From assembly GCA_024734555.1 (NCBI GenBank), contig JANPWX010000548.1, forward strand, positions 615,842 to 679,841: 64,000 nt of DNA, given 5' to 3'. This document shows positions 11,591 through 22,799 of this stretch, piece by piece. The notes beneath the pieces were generated by a model. It saw only the letters and a program-made list of their open reading frames with translations, made no database searches and was not told the DNA's origin. Position numbers and translations under genes: made by a program. Each line of letters opens with the position of its first letter. Positions within the stretch are counted from its first letter, which is position 1. The stretch comes from Trochalopteron elliotii (Eukaryota; Chordata; Aves; Passeriformes; Leiothrichidae).

Positions 11591-14500
11591 GGAAAAATAA
11601 ACAGGAAGGATTTGTAGTCTGGATGAAGCTCAAGCTGTATTTCCTATACTCTCTTCATACAATGAACTTCTCCATGGCCCTTCTGCAATGCTGTGCCACT
11701 CAGAGGGGGCAAATTCAGCTTTCTGCTGCACTGGTGGCAGTGGCTTTGCCCTCATGTAATCGGCAGATATTAACCCATTTGGGGTTTGGTTGTTTTCTCA
11801 GATGCTACCTCTTATTTTTCTGATCTACCAAAGAGTAAATAATGCCAGGAGCAAGACTCTTCTTAGAAGAGCTCCTGAATCATCTCTCCTGTTTTCTAAG
11901 ATCATTTAAATTAGACCAAGAAAGCCACTCTGTAGTCATATAAGCTAGAGTATATTGAGCATACTCATTTGATTACAATTACTGTGGTTTCCCGGACTAA
12001 TACTTAAATGGAAAAAGACATTTAAAATGAGCCAATATTAGGTATAGGCCTTGCAGGCAAAACACTTATTGTACTGAAAATTTGGAATACTGCAATAGGA
12101 GGTCTGGGGGAAAAAATCCTGTCTAAGTGTTTTATGTAAATTGTAAGAATGTAAGAAGGAAAAAAACAATACCAGAAACACTACAGAATTCACCAATTAC
12201 ATGTTGTTTTATGGGCAAGTTCTTCAGCAGAAAGCATTAGCAACTTCCATCTTCCACAATAAAATTGAAAATGCACATATATATAAGTATAGTGGATTAT
12301 GACTTTGTGAAATATTGGAGGGGTTTTTTTATTTGCTTTTGCAGGTAGTTAAATTTTAGGGCTACTTACATTCCCCCTCATCCCCAAATTTAAAAGGCAA
12401 TAAATTGCTTTAGTGTTTTCAATTTCTTTTCCTTCAAGAGATGCAAATTGATTGCCTGAGTCCCTCTACAAGTTCTCTTCTTATGAATAGGGGAGAATAA
12501 TTTACAAGGCTTTTGGCCCCATCCAATCCCCCTTGAGCTCCAGTTCACCAGCAGGATGGGGAGTGGGGCAAATCCTCCCACGGTGGGTACCTTCCCCAAA
12601 GGGTTGGATTTTTGCAGGAATAAGGATCATTCCCTGAGCAAAGCCTTGCTGCCATTCATGACAGGGATGACACACATCCCCATCACCCATCCCACGTGCA
12701 GCTCTCACTGCCAAGGGACAGGAATACAAAAATGTCATGCCCAGGCCAGTGCCTGCTGCAGCAGACTTGCAAAATGGAAACCTGCAAAGCCTTGAAGCGT
12801 GAGGGGCTGGCACCTGGCTGATCCTGTAAATAACTGGGAAGGAGAGATGCTGAGATAAATGTGAGCTGAGCCAGAGCAGTCAGGAGCTGAGGATGACACG
12901 CAGGAGCAGCAGGGGTGCCCAGCTGAGCAGCACTGCCCAGCCAAAGGCACGTCCTCCCCAGCCCTCCCCAAGTGTTGCACACACAGAAATCATATCATCC
13001 CATCCCCACCCTCATCTGATGTCTAGTGACAACCCATCAAACGTCCCCCTTTTATTAAATTCAAGTGTGAACAAAATCAGCAAAGAAATATAGGGTTTAA
13101 TTAATGTTTGCCTTCACCATAAATGAAAGAGAGCATTAATTTTTTTTTTTTTTTGCTATATTTTACTAATCAGAGTCATTCAATATCTTGGATGCTAGCA
13201 AATTAATTCTGAACTGATGAAGTTAAAGGAGGTCATTTGTTAGAGAAAACTGATTACATATCGAGATCTCCCAGGGACCTAAATGAGAAAATCACTATAA
13301 TGAAAAAATATTTTAAATTATGCAGGTCAACCAAGTAAATCATTAAGGATGCAGGGGGGATGGAAATATTAATGACACCACGACAGGGAAATGCCAAAAG
13401 GGAAGTGAGCTGACATAAGTAAGCAAAAAGGCATTTACAGCGTAGGCAGGCTTGGTTCTTTTTTCTCTTTATAATGATTGAATCACACAAATTTCATTGC
13501 TTGCCTCAAATTAGTCACCTGTGTCCAGATATTTCAATGACAACAATGAACTTAGGTGCACTATGCACATAAATTTATTTGTATGGCACATAAACCTTTT
13601 TAGCAGTATAAATCACAGTGGCACCCAAGGACCCAAACCTAAATATTCTGTATTCTACAAGGCATGGGGGAAAAATATGCAGGGGGGGAAGGAGAGATCC
13701 CTGCTTCCAAGAGGTTTAATTTCAACTAACAAGCAGCAGTTGAGTGATGTAAGATTCTGTGGCACAACAAGCCAGGCTAGTGCTTGAGCAGTGGGAGCAG
13801 TGTAGCCTGGATGTGCAAGAAATACCCCCAGAGACTGCAGCTCTTGTCAGTCTAGCCCAGAAATCCCACTGCCTTGGAGCAGGGCTCTCTGGTTAGGGAC
13901 AATATCTGAGCCTGGCCACTCTCTGCAGCCTGTTGTCCCCCTGCTCCTCCAGGAGTGACACAGAAAACACTGCTCTACCTGCACTATTTAGATCCACTGC
14001 AGACCTGCTGGATGAAATTAAATGTGTTTACTCCCATTTTGAATCTGCTGGGACAACACACCCCAGACATTCACTGCCTTCTATGAGAAACAGCAATTTC
14101 TTTCAGCTGATACTTATTTCCTAACAGTTTCAAAGAGTTCCTCCACCCAGAAGCAGTGCAGAATTTGGTGAGAAACACTTCCAAGTCCACCTAATTCATG
14201 CCTTCAGTAACTCTGGTTATATCTTTCTCAGCAGTCAAACAAGTCCCAAAGGTTTGCTGTCAGCATCCTTCCCGAGGCCACCCTGGATCCTGTGGCTGAC
14301 ACTGCACAAGGATCTCATGATTTCTAAGAGCCATCAGCAGTGTCCCTCTCCTAACTCCTCAGTGCTAGTCTGGCACTGTGTGGGCAGGATTTAAACCATT
14401 CTTTCTCCCTATGCCTTGAGTACTCTCATGAGAATCCCCAAAATATCCCTTTTGCCACATTCACATAAACACTGCAGGTGTGACTGAGCCCAGTCCTGCC

Positions 14501-15300
14501 TGGCAAAGCACACAGAATTCCAGAGAGCATCCAAAGTCATCTTTGCTGAGTTTTGTTCAGCCAGTTTACAAGGCTTCAGGACACTCTCAGGAAAAAAAAA
14601 TTAAAACTCAAAGGGGTGATTGAAGGTAGAAGCAAAACCAGGCAGAAGGTGCAAATCAACTCACAGAGAGTGGCAGATGTGGCTGGTAAGGAAAGTTGCA
14701 AAGTTGCATGGTGTGGCTAGAGAGAAATAGGAGGAAAAAAAAAAAGAGAGAAAAAACCCCAGATCTCGGCTCTATAGTACAAAGATGGGATCATCTCATG
14801 GATTCAGAAGAATTTAGGGAATATTAATTAGAGGAGAAATGAATATACTACTGAAGGAGAAGCAGCAGGACCAAGAAAATTAGTTGAAACAAACCTTTAT
14901 GAAGCAGGAAGTACTGGCACACTCTTTACAAAGATTGCCAGAAAGTGGCTTATTCAAAGGAAAGAACACTCTCTTGTGATCCTAGATCCACTAAATCCAC
15001 TTTTCAGGATTTCTTGACCAAATTAGCCATGCAGAAATACATTAGTCCTATGGAGCAGATGTAAACTAGTTAAATTAGCACATCAGGCAGTTCTATCACA
15101 AAGAGATGTAATTAGATTTGAGGAGCCAACACCTCAAGCCGAGCCTGAAAGAGTGATCAACAGTTTACAGCTTGGAAAACTCCCAGAGCTGGAAGCCAAA
15201 TCCTTTGGAGCATTTAAACAGAAACTCATCCCCTCATTAAATGGAGCATTTGCTGAAATTCCAGGAAGGAAAGCCTAGGATGAAGCTACCACACAGAAAA
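11591..15300. other. Unique non-coding sequence, no gene seen
   Basis: No supported gene. Frames up to 103 codons occur on the minus strand at 12502-12982 in a GC-richer patch and look like chance. A T-run of about 15 lies at 13140-13154. A-rich stretches lie near 14590 and 14737. No other repeats were recognised. Confidence 0.55.
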
Positions 15301-15389
15301 AAGGACAATGCCATTAATTATTGAGGGGTGTTATGATTTATTTCTCTTTTAAACACGGGTACTAAAATCAGTGCTAAAAGGCACCTGAC

Positions 15390-15499
15390 AAGATGGGGAT
15401 TGCTTTCTCCAACAGCAAGAATTTCTGACCTTTTAGTGACCATTTGTTTAATTGCAGCCTCCAGATCAGCAATAACAGCAATTGATTTGTGTTCATTAA
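15390..15499 (-). other. Candidate exon C (minus strand), weak
   Basis: The minus-strand frame reads SFNEHKSIAVIADLEAAI and continues towards a possible donor (GTCAG followed by GTGCC) at about 15385-15390. The composition is plausible for an alpha-helical protein (Asp, Glu, Ala, Ile, Lys). An acceptor at TTCTACAAGAG would put it in phase 0, matching the end of the exon-like segment at 15890-15958. The donor is non-consensus after GT and the pyrimidine tract is poor. No family was recognised. Confidence 0.15.
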
Positions 15500-15889
15500 A
15501 ACTCTCTTGTAGAACCAAGAACTAACACTGATGTTTTCCAATGTAAAGATAGCATTAGGCTGAGTTAAGTAACTACATCAGTTAATATCATTATGATGAT
15601 TTGACTTCCATGTAAGTATGCCTTGTATTGAACCAAAAACTAGAATTCCTGTAAGAGCCTAACTAAATAAATATTCTCCAAAGATGGAATTAGCCATGAC
15701 TGTCTCTTTTTAATTGGTCTTTCAATGAAAGTTTTCTAACAAGTTCAAATGAGAAACCCCTGACAAAGCAAACACTTCAAACCCAACTCTACTTCATTGT
15801 ATGGGGTGTATCTCCATTTATACCCATTATATTGAAATATTATGAAAGCAGGTGTTCATTTAGAAAATACATCTGAAGTTATCATTTAC

Positions 15890-15958
15890 CTGACACAAAG
15901 CCCTCAAATCTCCAATCATTTGTGTGTAATGCCCAGTAGAAAGAGCTGCCATAATCAC
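15890..15958 (-). other. Candidate exon A (minus strand), 69 nt, phase 0-0
   Basis: On the minus strand a T-rich tract (a run of about 12 T) precedes ACATGTTCAG, an acceptor-like end. The next 69 bases are open, starting VIMAALSTGH and ending GDLRALCQ. They stop at a donor-like CAG followed by GTAAATGA. Length is a multiple of three and both phases are 0. The peptide looks like a real protein segment, but I cannot assign it to a family. The frame continues open on both sides of the proposed junctions, so a chance match is possible. Confidence 0.25.
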
Positions 15959-15959
15959 C

Positions 15960-17123
15960 TGAACATGTTTAGCCAGTACAAATAAAAAAAAAAAAGACAG
16001 TTCCACCCAGCTGAAAAGGAACAGATTACTGACACATGTAGGGGAAAGGGAGGAGGGTTCATTCCTGCAGGAAAGCATAAGGTTGGTTTAAGTTAATTCT
16101 ACACCCAGAAATACACCTGGGAATTGTGCAATGCCCTGCTGGCTTTGCTGTGTGACTGCTGCCCATGAAATCACTGCCCCACAAGCAGGGTGGAGAAAAA
16201 AACCACAAGCCTCAAAAGAATCTGCAGTGCATTTACTCTCACCCCAACAGAACTAATAGGACCAGAAGTATCAGAGTGGTGTATTTCTCACTCTACTACC
16301 ACTACGTGGAGGGTGGCATTTATAAAACAGCTAATTACAGTTCAAATCATAAGTAAGAACTAAAGCTGAGTTTTGTTTTAGTCAGATGCATAAATCTTCC
16401 TCACCTATAAAAGATAGAGCAGATGTACAGTGGCTGTGCATGCCTGATGTTACCATTCAACGTGGTTGATCCAGACAGAAAATGAGCCATGGTTTGCCAT
16501 GCCTGGTGTGCACATTTTGAAGGCAGAATATTCTCCATGCAATAATTTCTCCATTCCTAACTTTGAAAGAACCATATATTTTTTGTATATATATATAGAT
16601 ATATAGATATATAGATTTTTTTTTTTAATTTAAGGCACTGTTAGACCTAAGTTCCAATGGTGCAAAATAAAGTTCCTGGAACATATAAATTCCAGCATTT
16701 TGGCCTGCCCCAAGCAGTGCCTGCAGAAATGAGTTCTGGTTGCTGGTGGAAATTCAGCTGCACAACTCAAAATACATACATGGTCAAGCTGAAAGAGGAC
16801 ACCTGGGAAACCTGCTCTGATGATAACTTGGAAAAAGGGTGAAATTTATCATCAGTGAAGCACAGGCATTAAATTTTTTTTTCCTCATCATTGGCCAAAA
16901 AACCCCACCAGATCCATTACAAATATTGAGCAAAATTATTAGCTTAATAATAAAAAGAAATGACAAATAACAAGGGTATTTCTGAAGAGGACCACTGACA
17001 CTTGCTATTGAGGGATTCCCCTTTACCATTTAACACAAGATCTTCTTGCAAAGATTATTTCTCATTTCTAAAACAAGAGTGAAGTTGGAGAGATTTATTA
17101 TTATGACACATCCAATAAATTAC
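15960..17123. other. Non-coding sequence between candidate exons
   Basis: Contains an AT microsatellite at about 16573-16630 and otherwise unique sequence. Two further exon-like acceptor/donor pairs on the minus strand (around 16402-16440 and 17024-17064) were examined. The 17024-17064 segment carries stops in all frames. The 16402-16440 segment has a stop in the phase that would fit. Both were discarded. This also shows that splice-like pairs arise here by chance. Confidence 0.5.
16573..16630. repeat. AT microsatellite with GATATATA units and T-run
   Basis: A (TA)n tract is followed by tandem GATATATA-type octamers (about 16598-16615) and then a run of about 12 T. A typical vertebrate simple repeat, likely polymorphic in length. 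Confidence 0.9.
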
Positions 17124-17194
17124 TTCTTTTATTTTCCATGTTTGAAGGGCTTCAGTCTCACTGACAGCTGGCAGCAGATCTTTGTTCTCAGTAA
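17124..17194 (-). other. Candidate exon B (minus strand), 71 nt
   Basis: A good pyrimidine-rich acceptor on the minus strand (TCTACTGCACCATTTCAG) is followed by 71 open bases. These read TENKDLLPAV through QTWKIKE and end before GTAATT, a weak donor. It would enter in phase 1 and leave in phase 0, which fits the phase-0 start of the segment at 15890-15958 further along the minus strand. The family is unknown. The weak donor and missing neighbours keep confidence low. Confidence 0.2.
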
Positions 17195-17569
17195 CTGAAA
17201 TGGTGCAGTAGAATTCAAGTGAATTGAAGCATTGTTTCAAAGAAAACATTTCTGCCTTAAATCCAAACATTGTATGACATCCTAGCACCAGAGGCTAAAG
17301 CAAGTCTGGTAGAAAACTACTCTGGATTCTAACCTCTGTTTCCCACAGCTTTCAACTGGAGCATAGCAATGAAAGCATGGGGTTTGCACTACCCAAAAAT
17401 ATTGCAATCTCTTGGCTGTGAAAGAGGAGTGTGGCTCAAGCTGCAGCAATCTACCTCACACCAGTCTAATCTTGGTGTAATTAGAGGATCACTGTCAAAT
17501 AGGAGCATATGCTTTGTCCAAAAATCTCAATGCAAATCTCTGTGTGTCTATGTGTGTTGAATTATTAAA

Positions 17570-17765
17570 CTCAGAAGCCCCCAGCTACGTCTATGATAAC
17601 ATATCCTGCTGCTATTATTATACACAAGAAGCTCTAAAGTCACTTTTAATCAAAAGAGATCCTTTTAAATCTATACCTGGTTTTAGTGACATTACTCTTA
17701 ATGCAGCTGATGAAATATTAAGCATGCAATTACTGTACATGCTCTATAAATGGCTTTCCTGATAT
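17570..17765. promoter_or_regulatory. Possible conserved non-coding element
   Basis: A compact AT-rich, repeat-free block with words common in developmental enhancers: CTTTTAATCAAAAG at 17644-17657, GATGAAATATTAAGCATGCAATTA at about 17709-17732 (octamer/POU-like ATGCAATTA), and several TAAT cores. No gene or repeat explains it. The call rests on texture only. Confidence 0.22.
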
Positions 17766-17907
17766 TCAGGCTGTATAGAAGGCTGTGTCAAAATGAGAAG
17801 CAAGTTATTTTTCTCCTGAGTGCCTTTTTCCCAGAGAGAGATTCAAGATCAAGTTGAAAGCATTTCACTCAGAAGTGACAAGGACCCCAACCAAATACAG
17901 AATTAAC

Positions 17908-17967
17908 TTTAAAAAATAATAATAAAAAAATTTAAAAAAAAAAAAAGAAGAAGAAGAAGAAGAAAAC
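17908..17967. repeat. A-rich tract with (GAA)n microsatellite
   Basis: An A-rich stretch with interspersed T (17911-17945) runs into about seven GAA/AAG units (17946-17966). It could be the A-rich tail of a decayed retroposed sequence, but no body is recognisable upstream. Otherwise it is an ordinary purine microsatellite. Confidence 0.9.
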
Positions 17968-19160
17968 CAGACTGGAGGAGAGAAACCATCAGAACTCTCG
18001 ATTGCTCTCCTGTCCTGCAGAAGGTTGGGCAGCCACACTCAGGCTCCACACCTTGGGTCCCATCTGGTAGGTGTCAAGTCACCCAAAAAAGAAAGGGAGA
18101 GAGGCAATCTTCTCATAAAAGCTTGTTACAGCCTTGCAGGCACATGCAAAAACCCAGGATAAAGGCTACTTTGTGCTCATTTTTCCAGGGAAACAGCATT
18201 CAGAAAGGAGAGATGCCACAGTGTGGGTGCTGACACAGTTCATGCTCTAGACAGAGTGAAAAGGGAGGTTCATTTTGCAGGCATCCTGTTGCCATCCCAC
18301 TTTTGGAACTGCAGCCATAACCAGTATTGATTGATGGTGTCTAATGGCCTGATAGGGCTGTGCTGCTGTAACTGTATCCACACAGGCAGGTGTCAGAAAA
18401 GCACTGACATGAGCATTTGGAGAGCTCCAGAATCTGTCTGCTGAGCTCACAAGGCTCTGAGTGAAACACAACAGCCAAAATCCAGCTCCTCACTGCAGGC
18501 AGCACCACTGCAGCATGTGCACTGACAGGACTAACCATCATGGGCACAAACAAGGTAGAGACCTTACTAATCCAGTCTCACTGCAGGATGTTTATAACCC
18601 TTGGTGATTAGAAAACTCATTAGAAACCCACTGCTGATTGCTGTGGTTGTGGGCAAGCTGCTCATTGTTGAAACAAAATGCAGAAGAACAAAAAAAAAAA
18701 AGGAAAGAAGTAGATCCTTTTTACTGTCATAGGGACAAATGTTCCTGCTCCTTTACACACAGCATCTTTCCTCTTGGACACTGTCAACAGCTGCTGCAAA
18801 CTGAGGGGAAAGTCTCCTGTTCTGGGGCACTGCTGTCTGATCTTGCCATGGTTCTCCCACTCTGAAATGGAAGAAGCTGCCTGCCAGACTGGGGAATCCT
18901 TTCATTTCAACACCCATTCTTACTGCTTTCAGAGTTGTGCCAGAAACCCTCACTCCTCCTGGACCTGAAGCTCCTTCTTACATTCCTGGCTCCTGTAGCA
19001 CAATCTTCTTTCACAAAGAGCATCATCAGTCCCCTTTTATTATACAGAAGGCTTTTCAGGAAAAGGCATAGCTGGAAGGATCCCAACAGCTGGTATTTAT
19101 CCAGGAGAATGATAATTGTATGCAACATGGGCCTCAAAAATTATTAGACAGCTCTGGCTT
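17968..19160. other. Unique non-coding sequence, no gene seen
   Basis: Minus-strand frames of 74 and 70 codons overlap at 18247-18553 but show no domain. No splice structure holds up. No repeat was recognised apart from an A-run of about 12 near 18690. Confidence 0.5.
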
Positions 19161-19164
19161 TATA

Positions 19165-19237
19165 AAGATGTGATGGAGAGGAGGTCAAGCTAAATGCAAC
19201 AATCCCTTCCCAACTTACATACTATGAATCTATGAAA
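19165..19237 (+). mobile_element. CR1 LINE 3' tail remnant (plus orientation)
   Basis: GGAGGTCAAGCTAAATG, then CCCTTCCCAACTTACATACTATGAATCTATGA, matches the layout of the sense CR1 3' end: a purine-rich stretch, CCCTTCCAACC-like text and terminal ATTCTATGA-type octamers. It is short and diverged, an old inactive copy. Confidence 0.65.
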
Positions 19238-19239
19238 AG

Positions 19240-22200
19240 ATCATATGTTTTATTCAGTGTCTCATAACTAAATGATTATGCTCACCCTTCCTTCCCAGCA
19301 CATCCCTATCAGTGACAGATGCACAAAATAATACTGCTTCAGACAGAATGAAAGATAATAGGCTCAAAAGAAGAAAAATAAATTAATCTTCAATACTTAG
19401 ATATTACTACCAGGAGGCACAAAGATATTGCTCACTTTGGTCTTGCATTGGACAGCGACATCTGCATCAAAACAGATGCATTTGCACAAAAGCAATAAAA
19501 AATTACCCAGCTGATACAACATCTGATACATTTGTGGTATATTGCATTATTTCCATGCAGCTGGAGTCCTGCAATCAATACCCTAGTCCTCTAGATCTGG
19601 AAAGAGGTTCTTTGTTCCCTTATGAGCCTGGATCTGGGATACTGGATGAAAATCTAAATATTTAAAGTAGTATTCAAGTTGGTAACCTATTCCACTAAAC
19701 AGTCTTTCTGGACATATTCCAATATAAAGTAAAATGCTTTGTGCTGTAATGGAAGAATTACTGCTATTAAAGGATTTAATCACAAATACACCACAGTGCA
19801 TCGCTTTATACATCCAGCAGAGTCTGAAGGGCTGCTATTTTTATCAGGTTTGTATTTTACAGAGAAGCATTAAGTGCAGATCACAGCATTGGTTCACACC
19901 AATGGTTCCCCACCGTTCAAAGGCAGAACTTTGCAGAAAAGCTGGGCTGTTCTAGCTGAAAGCACTGCAGGTTTGAATATCATTAACATATTTTCATCCT
20001 TGTCTCCCTGATTAGCCTTTTCACAGCAGCAGCTTTCCCTGGTGCCAGGATGGATTCACCTGTGAAATGTGCAAACAACCGCAGAGGATGGGCATGGATG
20101 TGCTGGGGTGGGTGACATATGGGACAGTGACACAGCCTGTGAGAGCCCCCCAGCAGCTGCTGCCCCCCAGGACACAGCGTGGCAGGGAGAGCAGGAGGGC
20201 TCCAGCTGCTGGGAATGCTGCTGGAGGCAGCCTGAGGACACCTGTGCTGGCAGAAACAGGAGAACAACACACCCATCACAACAACATCCTAAAACAGAGT
20301 TAGGACTTCCTTTGGCAGCATCCTGGAGGGAAGTGTGGCAGCAAATGCAGCATGTGGAAATCAAAAGTTGAGTGGACACAGATAATTTTACTTCAGATGT
20401 GTGTCCAGGGCAGAAAGGAAGGTTGTTCGCAGCCCATGTTTGTCTTTCTGGCTGCCCAAGATAACAAGAAGGGAGGGAATATGGGATGATAGGAATGAGG
20501 AATGCAGCAGTTTGAGAGCATTTGCAAGTATCTCCTTCAGTCTCACCACTGTTGTGGCAGTTTGGGGCTTTTTGGGAATACAATGAATTTAAATGAAAGT
20601 AAAAAGGGAGGAAAGTAATATTCAAAGCTACCTGAGGATTCAGATAAATGCTTTTGGCCTGTGTGGAGAATGGATAGCTGAAGGCAGTAAAGAAATTACA
20701 AGAAAAGAAAGCACTGGACAGGCAGCAGGAAATAATCAAAAAGGATTGGGTGACAGGAGTCTGATTTTATGAAGGATTTTATGAGGGATACAAGAACCAG
20801 TCAGCAGAAAGTCAGTGTCAGATATTTAAGTGCAGAGAATGACTGAAGAAGAATCCTGATGGATGCAAAAGAAATAAAGTTCTCAGATGTTACTTCAGAA
20901 GGGAGATGTACAGCCAAAAACAGGTGAATATTCATTCCAGAGGAGAGAATGGGATTAATTCTGAATCCTTCTGCACTTTGCATTTTTAAGGCAGCAGTGA
21001 AATACTTGACTGCAAACAATATGTTCACAAAAAAGGCACTTGCAGGCTTGTCCTGAAAAACATCACTGTAAGCACATCTCCCTTTGATACAGGCTTGTTA
21101 CCTCCTCTTCCCAGCAGCAGGAATGATGCCTGTGCTGACAGCTAAAGACATTTTTACTGCTCCTTCTCCCTGGCCTGCTGCAGATGAAGTAGAGCAGTAG
21201 CAATGACAGTGCTCCCCCAGGAGCAGGGCTTGCTCTGGGGACACTGAGCCAGGTCAGGTTTGCTGAATTGGCCTCTGAAGGAGACTTTGGTTGGAGACCT
21301 GCAGAATCCACTGGTGACAAATTAAAAGGGAATTAATCTAAACTGCTTCTTCAAAGACAAAGGACAACATTGTCCATCCATTGACACTAAAAAGCAGATG
21401 AGTCACCGGAGGAGGTGAGTGTTTGATTTAATTCAATTCACCATCTTTCATATTCTAGAGGTTACAGAGGTAATCTCTCTTCAGGTGGGAGGATCAGGCT
21501 TCTGCTGAAGCACCAGCTCATAACTCTGAAAGAGTCATTTAAAATCCTGGCTTTGCTACATGGTGTTCCCACAGCAGAGAATATAATTCAGCTTAACCCA
21601 TACTTATTTTTCCACAAAATATTGTGGAAATAATATTTATTTCTAAGCAAAACTAAAACACTCACACATCTACATCTACCAGCCAGGGCTCTGGGAGGAG
21701 ACTGGACATCCACAGGAGGGTTGGGATCAAGAATCTGATGTCCAGATTGACAGAAAGACAAGTAAAGGACAAATGTAGCAGTAGCCCTCTTTTCAGAGTC
21801 AGTGCTTACATTTTTCATCTCAATATGTCCATGCCATAAAAACCTTTCTGACCAAGCCCAAGCTTTTGTTTTTGCAGTACCTGACAAAGTTGGGAGAGCA
21901 GTTCCAACAGGGCAGTTGGAAAAGCAATTCCAGCCATTGAAACAGTGTCATCCTACCTCACATCCCTTCCCAAATAGGTTTTGAGGAGAAACTCTTATTT
22001 CCACAACAGGCAGAGCTGTTCCTGCTGCTGATAAATTCAGATTACACATGGGCACCAGTTCATAAGTAATGGTCTGACATCAACAGGATAAAGTTCCTTA
22101 AAGACACCAGTAGAAATCAAACACAAAAACAGGGGTCACTGGTTCAGCAAAATCACTGCAGAAATGGAGTTTATTGCAGACCATCCCAGCAGCCACCATC

Positions 22201-22260
22201 ACACTGGACACACAAGGATGTCCTGCTCTGGGATGTGCACTGGCAGATGTGTCATGTGCA
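19240..22260. other. Unique non-coding sequence, no gene seen
   Basis: The longest open frame of the window lies here (minus strand, 20056-20739, 227 codons). It coincides with a GC-rich patch at about 20050-20260 that is also open in two plus frames, which is the signature of low stop density rather than coding. Its N-terminal part contains hydrophobic runs but no recognised fold. A donor-like GTGAGT at 21415 follows ATGAGTCACCGGAGGAG, without other exon evidence. Confidence 0.5.
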
Positions 22261-22263
22261 GGG

Positions 22264-22640
22264 TGTGGGAGATGGACATTCTGCTCTACACACAGCTGAG
22301 AGATCCCAGCTGGAATATTGCAACTGGATTTGAACATCCCAATTTAAAAAAATATAAAAAATTTAGAGATGGTTCAGAAAAAATCAACATGAGTCATAAG
22401 TATGGACAAACATAATTTTACAAGGAAAGTTGAAAAGAATTGGTTTAATTTTCACTATAGAAGCAGAGTCACCTGACTATGAGCCAAACTGGGTATCAGT
22501 CTCTAAACAGGTAAAAGCAGAACATAATTGACAAAAATACTAGATAAACATCATGCCAGGCTAGATAGACCTGGTTCTGCAAAGGAGCAGGGAGAAGAAG
22601 CAGGGCATGACATCTTAAGTGCACTCCAAGTTAAATATGG
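22264..22640 (+). mobile_element. Ancient CR1/L3-like LINE fragment
   Basis: The segment follows the order of the end of CR1-family ORF2 and the 3' UTR. First come CAGCTGGAATATTGCAACTGG and a run resembling 'CCAATTTAAAAAA'. Then come TTAGAGATGGTTCAGAAAA and 'ACAAGGAAAGTTGAAAAGAATTGG'. Near the end is GGCTAGATAGACCTGGTTCTGC followed by a CTCCAA-like end. It is highly diverged with many stops and no coding capacity. Family placement (CR1 versus L3-type) is from memory of consensus layout and is moderate. Confidence 0.6.
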
Positions 22641-22795
22641 CAACATATATAAATATTTTGGGGTTTATTTATATTAGTGTTTTAATTATCATATTTAAAT
22701 TTATAATTTTTAGATATTTATAGTTAATGTATTTTTATATACTTTCGTATATAAATATATATTTAGGATATTTATAGTATAGGATGTACTAGTGA
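22641..22795. repeat. AT-rich low-complexity block
   Basis: Almost entirely A and T, with many TATAAATAT/TTTATA words and short self-complementary segments, immediately following the old LINE fragment. It could be LINE-tail-derived low-complexity DNA or a simple-repeat remnant. No coding signal. Confidence 0.7.
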
Positions 22796-22799
22796 AATA

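Noticed and set aside
16402..16440. 39-nt minus-strand exon-like segment
   Set aside because: In the phase needed to link the neighbouring candidates it ends in a stop codon.
17024..17064. Minus-strand segment with excellent acceptor and donor
   Set aside because: Stops in all three frames. Useful as a reminder of the chance rate.
20056..20739. Longest open frame (227 codons, minus strand)
   Set aside because: Part of it overlaps a GC-rich patch open in several frames on both strands. No domain or splice/start context.
21395..21420. ATGAGTCACCGGAGGAG followed by GTGAGT, resembling a first coding exon
   Set aside because: No promoter, upstream exon or downstream partner found.
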